Of a DNA stretch of 64,000 nt, positions 50,986-61,867 are shown one piece after another (positions within the stretch are counted from its first letter, which is position 1; every line of letters starts with the position of its first letter). The stretch is from assembly GCF_016623615.1 (NCBI RefSeq), contig NZ_JAEHFX010000006.1, forward strand, positions 124,001 to 188,000. The letters are read 5' to 3'. A program made the position numbers and the translations under genes. This DNA comes from Adhaeribacter terrigena (GTDB lineage: Bacteria > Bacteroidota > Bacteroidia > Cytophagales > Hymenobacteraceae). Under the pieces are notes generated by a model. It worked only from the letters and a program-made list of their open reading frames with translations. It searched no databases and was not told where the DNA came from.

Positions 50986-51906
50986 TTAAAATAATTTGGA
51001 AAGTACCTGTTCCAGAATCCGTGGAGGCGAAAGGGCAAAGAAATGCACGCACTTAAATTCCTTTTCATATAATTCACTGGCTTGTTCCACGGCCCAGTGT
51101 ATGCCCGTTTCTTCCAGTTCCGCTTTCCCGGTGCAATTATTTATTTGTCTTTGTAATGCTGCGGGCACCGAAACTTTAAAAAAGGCAGGCAGCTTTTGCA
51201 GCAAATTTAAAGAAACCAAAGGGCTGATGCCGGGAAAGATCGGAACGGAAATTCCGGCGTTGCGGCAGGCTTTTTCGAAAGCAAAAAAACGGGAATTATC
51301 GAAAAAAAACTGGGTGATGATAAAATCGGCGCCGGCTGCAACTTTCTGTTTCAGATATTGAACGGAAAGCTCAAAATTTTCTGCCGGTTCCGGATAACCT
51401 CCTACCCCAATACAGAAATCGGTTTTAAAAGCGCTTTTTTCATTCCGGAAATTGATGCCGTTATTCAGCTTTTTTACCTGTTCTACCAACTGATATGCAA
51501 AGGCATGCTGTCTAGGTTTTGGTGCCTTGTCCCCCGAAATATCCCCGCGTAAAAGCAGCAGATTCCGCACGCCGGTTTGGTGCAATTGCAGCAAAACAGT
51601 TTCCGTTTCTTCCGGTGTAAATCCGGTGCATAAAATATGCGGCTGCGGCATGAGCGCATACCTTCCGATTAGCGTTTCAGCCAGACTTTTCGTTTTGGGC
51701 CGGGCTTTCAAAACGCTATCCTTTTCCCCCGAAAAACCCGAATTGCTTCTGGCCGCATGGTACGGTACATCGACGAATAGCGGCTTACGCGCAAAAATTT
51801 TCTGGTATAGCAACAGGTTCTCTTCCGTGCTCATACCTGGTTTGGGTAAGATCTCCAGGGAAAATTGCCGACCGGTAGTTTGTTTTAAAAGCTCGGTAAT
51901 ATGCAT
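50986..51906 (-). CDS. metF: methylenetetrahydrofolate reductase
   Basis: 306 aa TIM barrel. FSLEILPKP (opening strand with the catalytic Glu), LCTGFTPEETETVLLQLHQTGVRNLLLLRGD (FAD/folate strand), IGVGGYPEPAEN (the xxGYPExH-like motif), AGADFIITQFFFDNSRFFAF, ISVPIFPGISP. It reduces methylene-THF to methyl-THF for methionine synthesis. The loop after YHAARSNSG is longer than usual and is coded by a dispersed element. Monocistronic. Confidence 0.95.
   Translation of the reverse strand: MHITELLKQTTGRQFSLEILPKPGMSTEENLLLYQKIFARKPLFVDVPYHAARSNSGFSGEKDSVLKARPKTKSLAETLIGRYALMPQPHILCTGFTPEETETVLLQLHQTGVRNLLLLRGDISGDKAPKPRQHAFAYQLVEQVKKLNNGINFRNEKSAFKTDFCIGVGGYPEPAENFELSVQYLKQKVAAGADFIITQFFFDNSRFFAFEKACRNAGISVPIFPGISPLVSLNLLQKLPAFFKVSVPAALQRQINNCTGKAELEETGIHWAVEQASELYEKEFKCVHFFALSPPRILEQVLSKLF
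51710..51725 (+). repeat. dispersed element inside metF
   Basis: AAAACGCTATCCTTTT with right-hand CCCCCGAAAAACCC extension, full consensus, translated in the metF frame (minus) as a loop around GEKDSVLK. Confidence 0.85.
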
Positions 51907-51982
51907 GTAATTTAAAATTGGCAGTGCAGGTTTTACGGTAATTTAACAGCTTCGCCTGCCCTACCCAAAAATATTTTATGCG

Positions 51983-51990
51983 TATATTTG
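51983..51990 (+). promoter_or_regulatory. -7 box of ppx
   Basis: TATATTTG, exact TAnnTTTG match, 28 nt before the TTG start. Confidence 0.6.
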
Positions 51991-52018
51991 TTTCAATCTT
52001 TTATAAAAATTACCCGGT

Positions 52019-52912
52019 TTGATAAAATTTGCTGCTATAGATATTGGTTCCAACGCCGTACGCTGCCAGATTTCAAGTGTACTCGAATACAACCAACACG
52101 TTACCTTCAAAAAAGTAGAATACATCCGCTACCCGATGCGCCTGGGCGAAGACGTTTTCGATACCGGCTACATCAGCGAACCGAAGCAGGAAAAATTCAT
52201 CAAATTCCTGCATGCCTTAAAACTGCTCCTGGAAGTACACGAAGTGCAGGCTTACCAGGTCTGTGCTACTTCGGCTATGCGTACAGCCAAAAATGCAGCC
52301 GAAATTATTCAGAAGGTGCAGGATAAACTGGGCATGCACATAGAAGTAATAGACGGGGTAGCCGAAGCGGAACTGATTAATAAAGTGATCCTGAATGTGC
52401 TCGACGATAAGAATTACCTGCACATAGACGTAGGTGGCGGCAGCACGGAATTCAACATTTATGTGGACCGCGAAAAAGTAGCTTCCCAGTCTTTCGAATC
52501 GGGCTCGATCCGCCACATGCAGGGCAACGAATCGGAAACCATCTGGACGAACATGAAGCGCTGGGTGAAGGAAAATGCCAAAAAATACCACGTAAACCGC
52601 GCTATTGGCACCGGCGGTAACATCAACAAAATTTACGATTTGGCGGGTAAAACTGCCGGCAAACCGATCTTTAAAAAGCAGATCGAAGAAATTGTGGAGC
52701 AAATGGCCGTAATGAAGCTCGAAGACCGGATCAACATCATGCTCCTGAACCCTGACCGGGCCGACGTAATTGTACCCGCCGCCGAAATTTACCTGGCTGC
52801 CATGCGCTGGAGCAAAGTAGAAAGCATGATCGTGCCTTCGGTAGGTCTGAAAGACGGCATGATGCAATCGCTTTACGAAAGATTTGCCGCCGAACGGGTT
52901 ACTAATAACTGA
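52019..52912 (+). CDS. ppx: exopolyphosphatase / Ppx-GppA family phosphatase
   Basis: 297 aa, the short Ppx form (Ppx1/2-like). Start is TTG 52019, giving IKFAAIDIGSNAVRCQIS, the phosphate-1 loop; then ATSAMRTAKNAAE, EVIDGVAEAELI, HIDVGGGSTEFNIY (phosphate-2), GTGGNINKIYDL (adenosine-like loop). It removes phosphate from polyphosphate ends or acts on pppGpp. It faces the ppk1 gene tail to tail, so synthesis and breakdown genes are paired. No ATG alternative nearby. Confidence 0.92.
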   Translation: MIKFAAIDIGSNAVRCQISSVLEYNQHVTFKKVEYIRYPMRLGEDVFDTGYISEPKQEKFIKFLHALKLLLEVHEVQAYQVCATSAMRTAKNAAEIIQKVQDKLGMHIEVIDGVAEAELINKVILNVLDDKNYLHIDVGGGSTEFNIYVDREKVASQSFESGSIRHMQGNESETIWTNMKRWVKENAKKYHVNRAIGTGGNINKIYDLAGKTAGKPIFKKQIEEIVEQMAVMKLEDRINIMLLNPDRADVIVPAAEIYLAAMRWSKVESMIVPSVGLKDGMMQSLYERFAAERVTNN

Positions 52913-52940
52913 AGGTTTACCAATAACCGATTATCCAATT

Positions 52941-52988
52941 AAAACGGTAGGATTTCAGCCGGGAAAAGTCAGGAAAACGGTATTAAAA
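52941..52988 (+). repeat. two tandem dispersed elements
   Basis: AAAACGGTAGGATTTC (52941-52956) and AAAACGGTATTAAAA (52974-52988), both sense, between the ppx stop and the terminator. Confidence 0.85.
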
Positions 52989-52995
52989 TTTGCAT

Positions 52996-53027
52996 AAAAA
53001 ATGCCCGGTAGTTTAACCGGGCATTTT
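52996..53027. terminator. bidirectional terminator between ppx and ppk1
   Basis: AAAAAATGCCCGG and CCGGGCATTTT around an 8-nt loop. Confidence 0.92.
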
Positions 53028-53049
53028 CATTTTCAGGCATCCTTAGTAA

Positions 53050-55233
53050 CTACAAAAGGTCTTCTTTCAGATTTTCCTGCATGGCCTTTTCCGTTTCCGG
53101 GTTCAGCCTTATTTCCGGATATAGTTCTTCAAATAGGCAGCTCCGGTCTATATCTTCTTCGTTTACCTTATAAAACTCTTTGTGTGCATTAAAAGCCGGT
53201 TCATCGCCAATTGGTTGTTTTTTCACATATGTACCATCTTCGCGCATGCTATAGCTGTTCTGATTGTCTTTCAGGTTGTAATACAGAATATTGATTGCTT
53301 CCTTTTTAAGGTCTTCGTTCACAATGTAGAACAAGGCTTCTATGCGACGCTCAAAACTGCGCACCATAATGTCGGCACTGCCTCCCAGCATTTTCGGGTC
53401 ACCGTTATTGTGGAAGTAAAATAAACGTGTGTGTTCCAGGTATTCGCCCACAATAGAGCTCACCGCAATGTTTTCGCTCAGGTCTTCGCGGCCCGGGCGC
53501 AAACAGCAAATTCCGCGCACAATCAGTTTTATAGGCACGCCCGCTTTCGAGGCCGCATAAAACTCATCGATCACTTCTTTGTCTTCCAGCGAGTTGATCT
53601 TGATCACAATCCCGCTCGGCAAACCGGCCTGGGCATTGCGGGCTTCGCCCCTGATCAGTTCGATCAGTTGCTGGCGCATATTCTTCGGAGCCGTGATCAG
53701 ATTCTGGTATTCATCCGGCATAGAATGCCCGGTAATTACGTTAAAGAATTCCGAAACGTCGTGCGCATAAACTTCATCGGTAGTTAATAAACTGACGTCG
53801 GTGTATTGGCGGGCGGTTTGTTCGTTGTAGTTTCCGCTGCCCAGGTGCACGTATTGCGTAACTTTTTCGCCTTCTTTGCGGATGATCATGAGCATTTTGG
53901 TGTGGGTTTTATATTTCCCGATGCCATAGATCACAAAACAACCGGCTTTTTCCAGCCTTTCGCCCTCTTTAATGTTGCGTTCTTCATCAAAACGGGCTTT
54001 CACTTCAAACAAAACCGAAACGTGCTTCCCGTTTTCCGCCGCTTTTAAAAGGGCCGCCGATACGCGCGACTGATCGGCCAAACGGTAAATGGTTTGCTTA
54101 ATTCCCAGCACGTAAGGGTCTTCGGCAGCTTTTTCCAGCAACCTGATCACCGGCTCCATATTGTTATAAGGGTGGTGCAGCAATACATCTTTTTTCTTCA
54201 GGTATTCGAAGAGGTTTTCCGTATTGTTATCGGGTAAACTCAGTGGCGCCACCGGGTTGGGTTGCTTGAACATGCGGTTCCGGAATTGCGGATGCTTAAG
54301 GATCTGCCAGAAACCTTTCATATCTACCAGCCCGGTGAGCGAAAAAATGTTCGCATTGTCGATCGTCCAGCGTTCGCGCAGCACCTTCATCATGAAAGAA
54401 GAATGATTCTTTTCAACTTCCAGGCGCACAACGCGGCCTTTTTTACGGGTTTTGAGCTTGATCTTGATCTCCTGAATAAAATCCGCTTCAATATCGTCGC
54501 TTTCCTCCAGGGTAAAATCACCGTTGCGAGTAATGCGGAATAAATTGGCCGAAACGATTTCCACGTTACGGAACAGCTTTTTGATCTTCCAGCGCACAAT
54601 TTCCTCGATCGGCACAAAAATTACCATATCCTTGCGCTGAATTTCGTAGAACCGGGCCAGGTTTTGCGGAATTTGTACAAATGTCAGGCGCTGGTTCTGT
54701 TTAATATCTTCGGCTGTTTTGGTTACTACCCCAAAGGTGAGCAACTGGTTCATGAGCAGCGGAAAACCGTGGTAGGTGTCATACACCATGGGCGTAAGCA
54801 GCGGGTAGATCGTTTTTTTGAAATACGTATCCACCTTCTTTCTTTCTACTTCCGAAAGCTCGGCCGGTTTCAGAATATTAAAGCCATTCTCCTCAAAATG
54901 CGGTTTCAGTTCGGTGCTGTAAACCAGGTATTGGTCATTTACAAAACGGTGGGCAAACTCCAGTAACTTCTTCCGGAAAGGCAGCTCGCGCAGACCCGAA
55001 TAATCTACCCGTTCTTTGCCGTAGTCGATATAATTATACAAACTACCTACCCGGATCATGAAAAATTCGTCGAGGTTGGAAGCTGTAATGGCCAAAAATT
55101 TAAGGCGGTCGAAAATGGATTTGCTTTCGTCTTTAGCCTGGTCCAGTACCCGGTAATTAAAACGCAGCCAACTCAGGTCGCGGCTTATATAACGGCTACT
55201 TCTAATTTGTTCGGAAACTTTATTGATCAACAT
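53050..55233 (-). CDS. ppk1: polyphosphate kinase 1
   Basis: 727 aa from ATG 55233 (MLINKVSEQIRSSRYISRDLSWLRFN); the frame is open to 55275 but the family starts here. N domain, head domain, then two catalytic PLD-like C domains: LLHHPYNNMEPVIRLL, DPYVLGIKQTIYRL, YVHLGSGNYNEQTARQYTDVSL (with the autophosphorylated His region before it), IKINSLEDKEVIDEFYAASKAGVPIKLIVRGICCLRPG. It makes polyphosphate from ATP reversibly. Convergent with ppx. Confidence 0.96.
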   Translation of the reverse strand: MLINKVSEQIRSSRYISRDLSWLRFNYRVLDQAKDESKSIFDRLKFLAITASNLDEFFMIRVGSLYNYIDYGKERVDYSGLRELPFRKKLLEFAHRFVNDQYLVYSTELKPHFEENGFNILKPAELSEVERKKVDTYFKKTIYPLLTPMVYDTYHGFPLLMNQLLTFGVVTKTAEDIKQNQRLTFVQIPQNLARFYEIQRKDMVIFVPIEEIVRWKIKKLFRNVEIVSANLFRITRNGDFTLEESDDIEADFIQEIKIKLKTRKKGRVVRLEVEKNHSSFMMKVLRERWTIDNANIFSLTGLVDMKGFWQILKHPQFRNRMFKQPNPVAPLSLPDNNTENLFEYLKKKDVLLHHPYNNMEPVIRLLEKAAEDPYVLGIKQTIYRLADQSRVSAALLKAAENGKHVSVLFEVKARFDEERNIKEGERLEKAGCFVIYGIGKYKTHTKMLMIIRKEGEKVTQYVHLGSGNYNEQTARQYTDVSLLTTDEVYAHDVSEFFNVITGHSMPDEYQNLITAPKNMRQQLIELIRGEARNAQAGLPSGIVIKINSLEDKEVIDEFYAASKAGVPIKLIVRGICCLRPGREDLSENIAVSSIVGEYLEHTRLFYFHNNGDPKMLGGSADIMVRSFERRIEALFYIVNEDLKKEAINILYYNLKDNQNSYSMREDGTYVKKQPIGDEPAFNAHKEFYKVNEEDIDRSCLFEELYPEIRLNPETEKAMQENLKEDLL

Positions 55234-55570
55234 ATTTAAATTCTCGGTAATCCCGCGAAGATTCTTCAACACCATTGCGAATAAACTTAATTTCTAAAAG
55301 CTAAACGAAAGCCCTGCGGCCGGGTTTGAGGCAAATTAACTTATTTATACGAGAAACGGTATATTTTCGGCCTAAAAAGCTTTGGATCAGCTATTTTTCA
55401 TTCTGCTCGTTACAACAAAAAAACGGTAGGGTTTTACCCTGAAAAAGTCTGCCGGAAGTTACCCGAAAATTCCCGGTAGAATTGCCGCAGATTTTCGCAG
55501 CAAATTTCAAACAAAAACCCTTACTCCTGTTTTAAGTAATAATACCTTACCGTTTTAACCGCTGCAATTT
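55234..55570. other. 337-bp gap between divergent ppk1 and DUF5996 genes
   Basis: No gene. Three dispersed elements (listed next) occupy much of it; promoters for both genes must lie here but no box is clear. Confidence 0.6.
55353..55556. repeat. three dispersed elements
   Basis: GAAACGGTATATTTT (55353-55367, +), AAAACGGTAGGGTTTT (55420-55435, +) and AATACCTTACCGTTTT (55541-55556, minus orientation), the last ending 14 nt before the DUF5996 ATG. Confidence 0.88.
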
Positions 55571-56503
55571 ATGCCCGTAACGCAAACCAGATCCGAAACT
55601 TTCCCTTCCTTGCCGCTTACCGATTGGGAAGAAACTAAAGACACGCTGCATTTATTTATACAGATCGTAGGCAAGATCCGGCTGAAACTGATGCCGCGTA
55701 AAAACCATTGGTGGCACGCTACCCTTTACGTTACGCCCCGCGGTTTAACTACCGGCGCCATGCCTTATCATAACCGCACGCTGGAACTCCAATTTAATTT
55801 TATAGAACACGTTTTAGAGGTAATTTCGAGCGAAGGCAAAAGCCGGCAGATCCCATTGCACGAAGGTTTAAGCGTTGCCCAATTTTACGACCAGGTTTTC
55901 AGCGCATTGCGCGAACTGCATTTTGAAATAAAGATCCAGGCCAAACCTTACGACAATAAAAGTAAAATTCCCTTTGCTGAAGACCGCGAACACCACCGCT
56001 ACGACGCTGAAATGGTGCAAAAATTCTGGTGCGTGCTTGCACAGATCGATCAGATATTTCAAGAATTCAGCGGCCGGTTTTACGGCAAAACCAGCCCTGT
56101 TCATTTATACTGGCACCACTTCGACCTTACGTTCTACCGCTTTTCCGGAAAAAAAGTACCCCTCGATCCTAAAATGAGCATCGTAGAAAAAGATGCATAC
56201 TCCCACGAAACAATCGCATTTGGTTTCTGGCCTGGCGATGACAAGGTCCGTGAACCAGCCTTCTATTCTTATACAGCACCTTTACCGCCCGGAATTGAAA
56301 AAGAAAAACTGGAACCCGCCACTGCCCAATGGGTAGATTCGAACGGCAGCCCGATGGCTTTTCTGGGCTATGAAAACCTGAGAAAAGAACCGGACCCCAA
56401 AAAAGCATTACTGGATTTTCTGGAAAGCGCTTACCAGGCCGGAGCAAAACTGGCCCACTGGCCCATAGAAGAATGGAAAGTGCCGGCGTTAAAAGATCTT
56501 TAA
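55571..56503 (+). CDS. DUF5996 family protein
   Basis: 310 aa. LPLTDWEETKDTLHLFIQIVGKIRL, PRKNHWWHATLYVTPRGLTTGAMPY, TFYRFSGKK, HETIAFGFWPGDDKVREPAFYSYTAP and AHWPIEEWKVPAL are the family blocks. Rich in His and Trp; function unknown. Stand-alone, cytoplasmic (no signal peptide). Confidence 0.88.
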   Translation: MPVTQTRSETFPSLPLTDWEETKDTLHLFIQIVGKIRLKLMPRKNHWWHATLYVTPRGLTTGAMPYHNRTLELQFNFIEHVLEVISSEGKSRQIPLHEGLSVAQFYDQVFSALRELHFEIKIQAKPYDNKSKIPFAEDREHHRYDAEMVQKFWCVLAQIDQIFQEFSGRFYGKTSPVHLYWHHFDLTFYRFSGKKVPLDPKMSIVEKDAYSHETIAFGFWPGDDKVREPAFYSYTAPLPPGIEKEKLEPATAQWVDSNGSPMAFLGYENLRKEPDPKKALLDFLESAYQAGAKLAHWPIEEWKVPALKDL

Positions 56504-56520
56504 AGCAGTTTTTCAGCTCT

Positions 56521-56536
56521 CAAACCATAGCGTTTT
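56521..56536 (-). repeat. dispersed element
   Basis: CAAACCATAGCGTTTT on plus, immediately before the terminator stem. Confidence 0.88.
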
Positions 56537-56579
56537 CAAATAAAAAGCCCGGCCAAAAAATGGCCGGGCTTTTTATTTG
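56537..56579. terminator. perfect 19-bp bidirectional terminator
   Basis: CAAATAAAAAGCCCGGCCA (56537-56555) with its exact complement at 56561-56579; between convergent DUF5996 and gyrB. Confidence 0.93.
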
Positions 56580-56619
56580 ATCCTGATACCAGATACCTGC
56601 TACAAGATACTTTTATAAA

Positions 56620-58905
<2,286 letters not shown>

Positions 58906-59406
58906 ATGGCCGAATTAAAAGATCTCACCGATCTGCTTCACCACGAAATACAGGTAATGTACGATGCTGAAAACCTGCTGCTGACCGCCATTCCGCGCAT
59001 GGCTGAAAAAGCCAACGATGCAGAACTGAAAGCCGCTTTTATGCAACACCTGGAAGAAACCAAAATGCATAAACAACGCCTGGAACAGGCTGCTAAACTG
59101 TTGGGCATAAAGCCTGACGGCCAGGATAACCTGGGAATGAAAGGATTGATTGCCGAAGGCGAAAAAGTAATGAAAACCAATCATTCGGCGGAAGCTCTGG
59201 ATGCCACTTTAATTGCCTGCGCCCAGAAAATAGAACACTACGAGATTTCAGCTTACGGCACCGCGTCGCATCTGGCCCTGGGCCTGGCACTGGATGATGT
59301 GCATGCGCTCCTGAAAAAGACTTTGGCCGAAGAGCAGGCGACTGACACGAAATTAAATAACCTGGCAAAAACAAACATTAACCGAAGAGCCGCGCGGGTT
59401 TCGTGA
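58906..59406 (+). CDS. DUF892 (YciE/YciF) ferritin-like protein
   Basis: 166 aa four-helix ferritin-like fold: LTDLLHHEIQVMYDAENLLLTAIPRMAEKANDAELKAAFMQHLEETKMHKQRLEQAAKLLG, with E and H residues (EIQ, E-xx-H) of the di-metal site, then IACAQKIEHYEISAYGTASHLAL. Members are stress-induced and bind metal; the reaction is not known. Stand-alone. Confidence 0.93.
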   Translation: MAELKDLTDLLHHEIQVMYDAENLLLTAIPRMAEKANDAELKAAFMQHLEETKMHKQRLEQAAKLLGIKPDGQDNLGMKGLIAEGEKVMKTNHSAEALDATLIACAQKIEHYEISAYGTASHLALGLALDDVHALLKKTLAEEQATDTKLNNLAKTNINRRAARVS

Positions 59407-59431
59407 TGCGCCGGAAGCAAAATTTATAAAC

Positions 59432-59465
59432 AAAAAAGCCTTTCTGTAAAAAAAAAGGCTTTTTT
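59432..59465 (+). terminator. intrinsic terminator of the DUF892 gene
   Basis: AAAAAAGCCTTT and AAAGGCTTTTTT. Here the dispersed element comes after the terminator (59485), not before. Confidence 0.88.
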
Positions 59466-59484
59466 GCTTTAATATAATCTGTTT

Positions 59485-59500
59485 AAAACGGTAGGGTTTT
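59485..59500 (+). repeat. dispersed element
   Basis: AAAACGGTAGGGTTTT then CAAAGAAAAAAC. Confidence 0.92.
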
Positions 59501-59540
59501 CAAAGAAAAAACTGCTTGTACCTTAAACAACAATCACTTT

Positions 59541-59720
59541 TCAGGAAGTTTTAACCGCCTCTTCGGCAACCAGATTCTTTACTTTGAAATGCATACTGCA
59601 ATTTCGGCCAACTACCAGCCATTCGCAAAGTGCCAGGTTATTTTCAATCGCTTTCACGGTCATGACGGGGCCGCCGGTAACCAGCCGAACTTTCGTGCCT
59701 GTTTTAATTTCTGCTTGCAT
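59541..59720 (-). CDS. DUF2158 (YodC-like) small protein
   Basis: 59 aa from ATG 59720 (MQAEIKTGTKVRLVTGGPVMTV); the frame extends three codons up, without support. KxGxxVRLxTGGPxMTV plus a C-terminal CEWxxxGRNCSMHFKV matches DUF2158. Function unknown. Confidence 0.88.
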   Translation of the reverse strand: MQAEIKTGTKVRLVTGGPVMTVKAIENNLALCEWLVVGRNCSMHFKVKNLVAEEAVKTS

Positions 59721-59823
59721 AAGTAACATTTTCAGGTGAAATAATTTTGCAGCAGCTCGTTCGAGAATGCCGTAAGCAGGCTGGATTTTTAGCGTAAAAA
59801 CCGAAAGGCCTCAGAACCGGGAA

Positions 59824-60336
59824 CTAATCGGCATTTTGTTTGCGCAGTATTTCTATGATCTCGTCTTTCAGGGCCAGAATGCGCTCCAGATTATCTTTTT
59901 CGGCCTGGCAAACCCGTAACTCCGAAAGCACCGAAGGTACGTTCATGAGCTGCTGCAGCGCCGTATTTTCGTGGGTAGAAGCCGGCGTTTTAGCATGCCA
60001 ATCGCCTTCAGAAACCGGGGCGTGCTGGTTGGGCGGCGCAGCCGGTACCGGAAGATTAACTACCGTACCAAAGGGCCGTAGCGGCTCCCCTTTTCCGGTA
60101 ATGAGCCAATCCATATTTACCCGCGGATACTTGGCGGCAATTTTCTGAAGCGTATCAAAACTTGGCTTCCCCATCCTGCCATAGGGGCTCATGATATTAT
60201 TCAGCACACTGGTATCAACTCCTATTTCGTTCGCAAAAGCGGCCACCGATCTTATCTTCAAAAGTTCCTGAATAACCCGTAACCGATGGGAAACCGTGAA
60301 CTCCGATATTCCAGCGATGTCATTTGATTTCTTCAT
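59824..60336 (-). CDS. XRE-type transcriptional regulator with C-terminal coiled coil
   Basis: 170 aa. HTH region ~15-75: RLRVIQELLKIRSVAAFANEIGVDTSVLNNIMSPYGRMGKPSFDTLQKIAAKYPRVNMDWLITGKG, the phage-repressor-like helix set including the WLITGKGEP ending. A Pro-rich linker (~85-105) leads to a coiled coil (LRVCQAEKDNLERILALKDEIIEILRKQN). There is no peptidase domain. Likely a dimeric repressor; repeated ACCGAYATATT sites lie upstream. Confidence 0.9.
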   Translation of the reverse strand: MKKSNDIAGISEFTVSHRLRVIQELLKIRSVAAFANEIGVDTSVLNNIMSPYGRMGKPSFDTLQKIAAKYPRVNMDWLITGKGEPLRPFGTVVNLPVPAAPPNQHAPVSEGDWHAKTPASTHENTALQQLMNVPSVLSELRVCQAEKDNLERILALKDEIIEILRKQNAD

Positions 60337-60351
60337 ACTCTAAATTCCCTA

Positions 60352-60471
60352 AACAATATGTTCATTTGCCTTCCTCAACCAATTAATATAATTAACTGCA
60401 CCAATTCGAAGCAACACTACACCGACATATTGGGGAGAAAAAAAGTTCGGAATATAGCATACCGATATATT
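60352..60471. promoter_or_regulatory. candidate operator sites of the XRE regulator
   Basis: ACCGACATATT (60421-60431) and ACCGATATATT (60461-60471) are 40 bp apart, and AACAATATGTT (60352-60362) is a near-palindrome sharing CAATATGT with the complement of the first. They lie in the leader of the XRE gene, fitting autoregulation. Confidence 0.4.
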
Positions 60472-60622
60472 TATTCTTATTAATATACATTTTAAAATCA
60501 GACCCTGCGCTTCCTTTTAAAATATTCACACAAAATATTCCTATTATTACAAAACAAAGACACCCGGCTTTCCAAAAAAAACCGGGTGCAAAGGAAAATA
60601 AAATTCAGGAAAACCGGCTTTA

Positions 60623-61867
60623 CTACCGCGGCGGGCTTGCTTCCTTTAACATCTGATAGGTCATATAACCCAGAAAAGCGATCACCAGCAACAAGGCGAT
60701 CCAGATCAGCGATTTATCCTGAAAAAACCGGTTAACGGCGCTTTTTCCAGCTTCGGGCATAGCGTTTTTGTTTACCGTGAGCGGTTCCAGAACCGGCAGA
60801 TTCTCCGGAAGTTTATCTTTGAAAAACGGCAGATCATAAGCCGGCGCAACCGCTTTTTCGTTTCCAAAATGCAATTCATAGCGGCGGTTCTTTTTTAACT
60901 CTGCGATCAGGCTGGTTTTCAACTGATAAGCTTTTACCGCCAAAATTTCCAGGGGCGGATTATCGGCATTCTCTATTTCCACGTAAAATTCCTTTGCCCG
61001 GAAACCACTGATCTGAAAGGAATTGGCAGCATCTGACCGGAGCTGAAAATGATGTACCGGTACCCACGTTTCCTGCTTTTTATTCCGGCGGCTATAAACG
61101 GTTTCCTTTACAAAAACGGTAGCATTCCGGAGGTAAAAAGTAGTTGAATCGATCTCAAATTCCAGCTTATCGATCAGCACCGGCCTTTCAGATGAAAACC
61201 ACAAAAAAGTTTTTTTCACCTGCGTGCTGTCGGTGCGGTCAAAAGTCAGATCCGGAATAATCTGGTACTGCCCTTTTTCGGCGTTAAAATCGTAAAAACC
61301 GGCGGCTAAAATATTGAGTGGCGCGCTGGCAGAATCGTTTATTTCCAGCTTGTAAAACTCGTAATCGGAAAGCGGAAAATGTAGCACTTTTACTTCCGAA
61401 GTTTCTTCCGTATTCGTAACTGACTGCAACACGTAATCGTCTTCCAGGGCAAACCAGTTTTGGGAATCGGAGCTGCCACTCAGGCTGGCTATTTTGCTTA
61501 CGTTCGTGTTTTTTATGACCAGCCCGAGGTTGTTTATTTTGCTTTTTCTCGGGTTCTGAATAATTAGCGTGGTATTAACTTTCGGAACGCTGTTTTTGCT
61601 GATCACCGGGTATTCGCGGAAGTAACGGGTTGTTTTTTCGGTAGCGGTCCGTTCCAGCAAATAAGGCAGCTCGCGGTTCTTATCGTCCAGGATCCGCAGG
61701 TCTGAAAAGTCTGCATTGGTGTAACTGATAATTTCGGGGCGCAGGTTTATTTTATAAAACCCGTTCTCCGAAACTGCGGGCAAGGGCGCTTTAAACAGTT
61801 TTTGCTGTCCGAACCCTAGCGTTTTCAAAGTCAGCAATATCCAGAAAATGGCTACGGCTTTTTTCAT
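60623..61867 (-). CDS. DUF3999 family protein
   Basis: 414 aa from ATG 61867, giving a signal peptide (MKKAVAIFWILLTLKTLGFG-QQ). Large periplasmic beta-rich region with two discoidin-like halves (ISYTNADFSDLRILDDKNRELPYLLE; IDKLEFEIDSTTFYLRNATVFV), then a TM near the C-terminus (about 385-407) and a cytoplasmic end. Two or three sequences like the dispersed element occur in it. It overlaps the DUF2339 gene by ATGA, a known pair; both are envelope proteins of unknown role. Confidence 0.88.
   Translation of the reverse strand: MKKAVAIFWILLTLKTLGFGQQKLFKAPLPAVSENGFYKINLRPEIISYTNADFSDLRILDDKNRELPYLLERTATEKTTRYFREYPVISKNSVPKVNTTLIIQNPRKSKINNLGLVIKNTNVSKIASLSGSSDSQNWFALEDDYVLQSVTNTEETSEVKVLHFPLSDYEFYKLEINDSASAPLNILAAGFYDFNAEKGQYQIIPDLTFDRTDSTQVKKTFLWFSSERPVLIDKLEFEIDSTTFYLRNATVFVKETVYSRRNKKQETWVPVHHFQLRSDAANSFQISGFRAKEFYVEIENADNPPLEILAVKAYQLKTSLIAELKKNRRYELHFGNEKAVAPAYDLPFFKDKLPENLPVLEPLTVNKNAMPEAGKSAVNRFFQDKSLIWIALLLVIAFLGYMTYQMLKEASPPR
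60754..60769 (-). repeat. possible dispersed element inside a CDS
   Basis: AAAACGCTATGCCCGA on minus, codes KNAMPE between the periplasmic part and the TM; only the left half matches. Confidence 0.45.
61112..61127 (+). repeat. possible dispersed element inside a CDS
   Basis: AAAAACGGTAGCATTC on plus, antisense to DUF3999 codons; may be chance. Confidence 0.3.
61811..61825 (-). repeat. dispersed element inside a signal peptide
   Basis: AAAACGCTAGGGTTC on minus, codes KTLGF in the DUF3999 leader. Confidence 0.5.
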
